Shown: positions 31,702-32,889 of the stretch, piece by piece
Layout: every line of letters starts with the position of its first letter
Position numbering within the stretch: position 1 is the stretch's first letter
Source: Sulfurimonas sp. endosymbiont of Alviniconcha boucheti
GTDB taxonomy: Bacteria > Campylobacterota > Campylobacteria > Campylobacterales > Sulfurimonadaceae
NCBI GenBank assembly: GCA_021766785.1
Contig: JAICBP010000084.1
Location: 357,884-390,772 of the forward strand
Direction of reading: 5' to 3'
DNA: 32,889 nt
Made by a program: the position numbers and the translations under genes
Notes under the pieces: model-generated
What the model was told of the DNA's origin: nothing
Databases searched by the model: none
The model's input: only the letters and a program-made list of their open reading frames with translations

Positions 31702-32889
31702 TTATTTTATACCACCAACTATTACTAAACCATTCTCCGCATCAGCTATATAAGCCTTTGATCCATCACTTGATAGAGTAACATCTAGTGTTAATCCAGC
31801 TATATCATATAAACGAAACTTAGTTGGATGAGCTGGATCGCTTATATCAACTATAACTAAACCATTCTCTTCATCAGCTACATAGGCCTTTGTACCATCA
31901 CTTGATAGCGTAACAGTCTGTGAATATCCAGCTGTATTGTATGATCCAAGCTTAGTTGGATGAGATGGATCGCTTATATCAACTATGACTAAACCATTAC
32001 TCCAATCAGCTACATAAGCTTTTGAACCATCACTTGATAGAGTAACACCTATTGTAAGCCCAGATGTATTGTATGTTCCAAGTTTAGTTGGATGAGATGG
32101 ATCGCTTATATTAATTATGACTAAACCAACATGGTCATCAGCTACATAAGCCTTTGTACCATCATTTGATAGAGTAATACCCTTTGAATACCCAGCTGTA
32201 TTGTATGATCCAATTTTGGTTGGATGAGATGGATTGCTTATATTAAGTATGACTAAACCATTTCCTTCATCAGCTACATAAGCTTTAGTACCATCATTTG
32301 AAAGAGCAACATCCCATGCAACTCCAGCTGTATTATATGATCCAAGCTTAGTTGGATGAGCTGGATCGCTTATATTAACTATGACTAAACCATTATCATC
32401 ATCAGCTACATAAGCCTTTGTACCATTACTTGAGAGAGTAACAACCCTTGCATACCCAGCTGTATTGTATGATCCAATTTTGATTGGATGAGATGGATTG
32501 CTTATATTAAGTATAACTAAACCATTCGCTTCATCAGCTACATAAGCTTTTGTGCCATCACTTGATAGAGTAACACCTATTGCAAACCCAGCTGTATTGT
32601 ATGAGCCAACCTTTTGTAAGTTAAGATTAGCAGCATCTATCATTCTTTGTACTTCTCTTGTTGTAGCAGGTGAACTAAAACTACTATCAGCACTTGCTAT
32701 ATAGGTTCTATAAGTGTTTTCATAATCATCATTTATACCTCTAACTCCTGGAGTGATAGCTTTTAGATCTTCAATGGTTATAATTGATTTATTACTACGG
32801 TGTTCATTTCCTATCTCTAAGAGGACACTTCGTGATCTCTCTGCTGGCGTTTGCTCTTTTATACAGCGTAGAGGTAGTCCATTTGTTCT
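31702..32889 (-). CDS. LVIVD-repeat surface-type protein, C-terminal part (start beyond the right edge)
   Basis: The frame stays open from the stop at 31702 to the window edge (about 395 residues), so the internal Met at 32643 is not the true start. The upstream part reads GLPLRCIKEQTPAERSRSVL, then AITPGVRGINDDYENTYRTY and FSSPATTREVQRMI. This looks like the end of one extracellular domain plus a linker. The C-terminal 303 residues are seven LVIVD repeats: six of exactly 44 residues and a final one of 39 that ends the protein. Each unit is of the form GSYNTAG, TLSSDGTKAYVAD, NGLVIVDISDPSHPTKL. Seven blades suit one closed beta-propeller. Export is expected, but the signal lies outside the window. 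Confidence 0.85.
   Translation of the reverse strand, partial: RTNGLPLRCIKEQTPAERSRSVLLEIGNEHRSNKSIITIEDLKAITPGVRGINDDYENTYRTYIASADSSFSSPATTREVQRMIDAANLNLQKVGSYNTAGFAIGVTLSSDGTKAYVADEANGLVILNISNPSHPIKIGSYNTAGYARVVTLSSNGTKAYVADDDNGLVIVNISDPAHPTKLGSYNTAGVAWDVALSNDGTKAYVADEGNGLVILNISNPSHPTKIGSYNTAGYSKGITLSNDGTKAYVADDHVGLVIINISDPSHPTKLGTYNTSGLTIGVTLSSDGSKAYVADWSNGLVIVDISDPSHPTKLGSYNTAGYSQTVTLSSDGTKAYVADEENGLVIVDISDPAHPTKFRLYDIAGLTLDVTLSSDGSKAYIADAENGLVIVGGIK
31705..32613 (-). repeat. Tandem 132-bp repeats encoding LVIVD propeller blades
   Basis: Seven tandem units with a 132-base period (44 codons), the last shortened. The segments for GLVIVNISDP, HPTKLGSYNTAG and GTKAYVAD are nearly identical in DNA. 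The few differing codons cluster at two to four variable positions per unit. The similarity would allow unit gain or loss by slippage or recombination. Confidence 0.9.

Noticed and set aside
31705-32613. Regular repeats considered as a CRISPR array
   Set aside because: The period is 132 bases in frame, with similar rather than unique intervals, and it encodes LVIVD protein repeats.

Overview
The window looks like a chromosomal segment of a Campylobacterota bacterium, most like Sulfurimonas/Sulfurovum-type relatives of Campylobacter and Helicobacter. The evidence is AT-rich coding DNA, a fused ispDF next to an HP1021-type orphan response regulator, an HP0268-type small protein directly before miaB, a bacterial PglB oligosaccharyltransferase, and the futalosine-pathway enzyme MqnE. 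Species cannot be fixed from the sequence alone.

Layout. 1-2285 (minus): a type I restriction-modification locus that has clearly been rearranged. It holds the first 28 codons of hsdS, a composite ORF made of DinD-like and PemK/MazF-like fragments, hsdM with an apparent frameshift at its true N-terminus, and a second composite ORF built from pieces of another HsdM and an HsdS tail. 2423-5896: a YtfJ-type periplasmic protein, an EI24 membrane protein, and a convergent UvrD/Rep helicase. 6041-11427: valS, then mrp and thiC on the minus strand. 11618-15273: an overlapping operon of ispDF, an HP1021-like regulator, an ATP-sulfurylase-like protein and a PgpA-like protein; the last two lack key active-site residues. 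15421-19478: pglB, mqnE and a family 2 glycosyltransferase.

19507-21151: tRNA-Asn(GUU) followed by a 1.57 kb mini-island. A perfect 47-bp repeat of the tRNA 3' end closes the island. It carries a two-gene AbiEii-type toxin/antitoxin-like unit, the fossil N-terminus of an integrase, and AGTCCGT repeats near both ends. It holds no intact integrase.

21309-31635: nusA (minus). Then comes a tightly packed plus-strand operon of an HP0268-like gene, miaB, a DUF374 acyltransferase, a small membrane protein, a tyrosine recombinase, and a PilM/PilN/PilO-like trio. After that come tilS and rimO (minus) and an HI0933-type flavoprotein (plus). 31702-32889 (minus): the C-terminal part of a surface-type protein ending in seven LVIVD beta-propeller repeats; its start lies outside the window.

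The strongest unexplained pattern is the octamer AAACGCCA: 17 exact copies (20 of the 7-mer AAACGCC) spread over both strands, in three reading frames and in one intergenic spacer. By hand estimate fewer than one is expected. It behaves like a DNA-level word such as an uptake sequence, and a pilus/transformation-type PilMNO trio is encoded in the same window.
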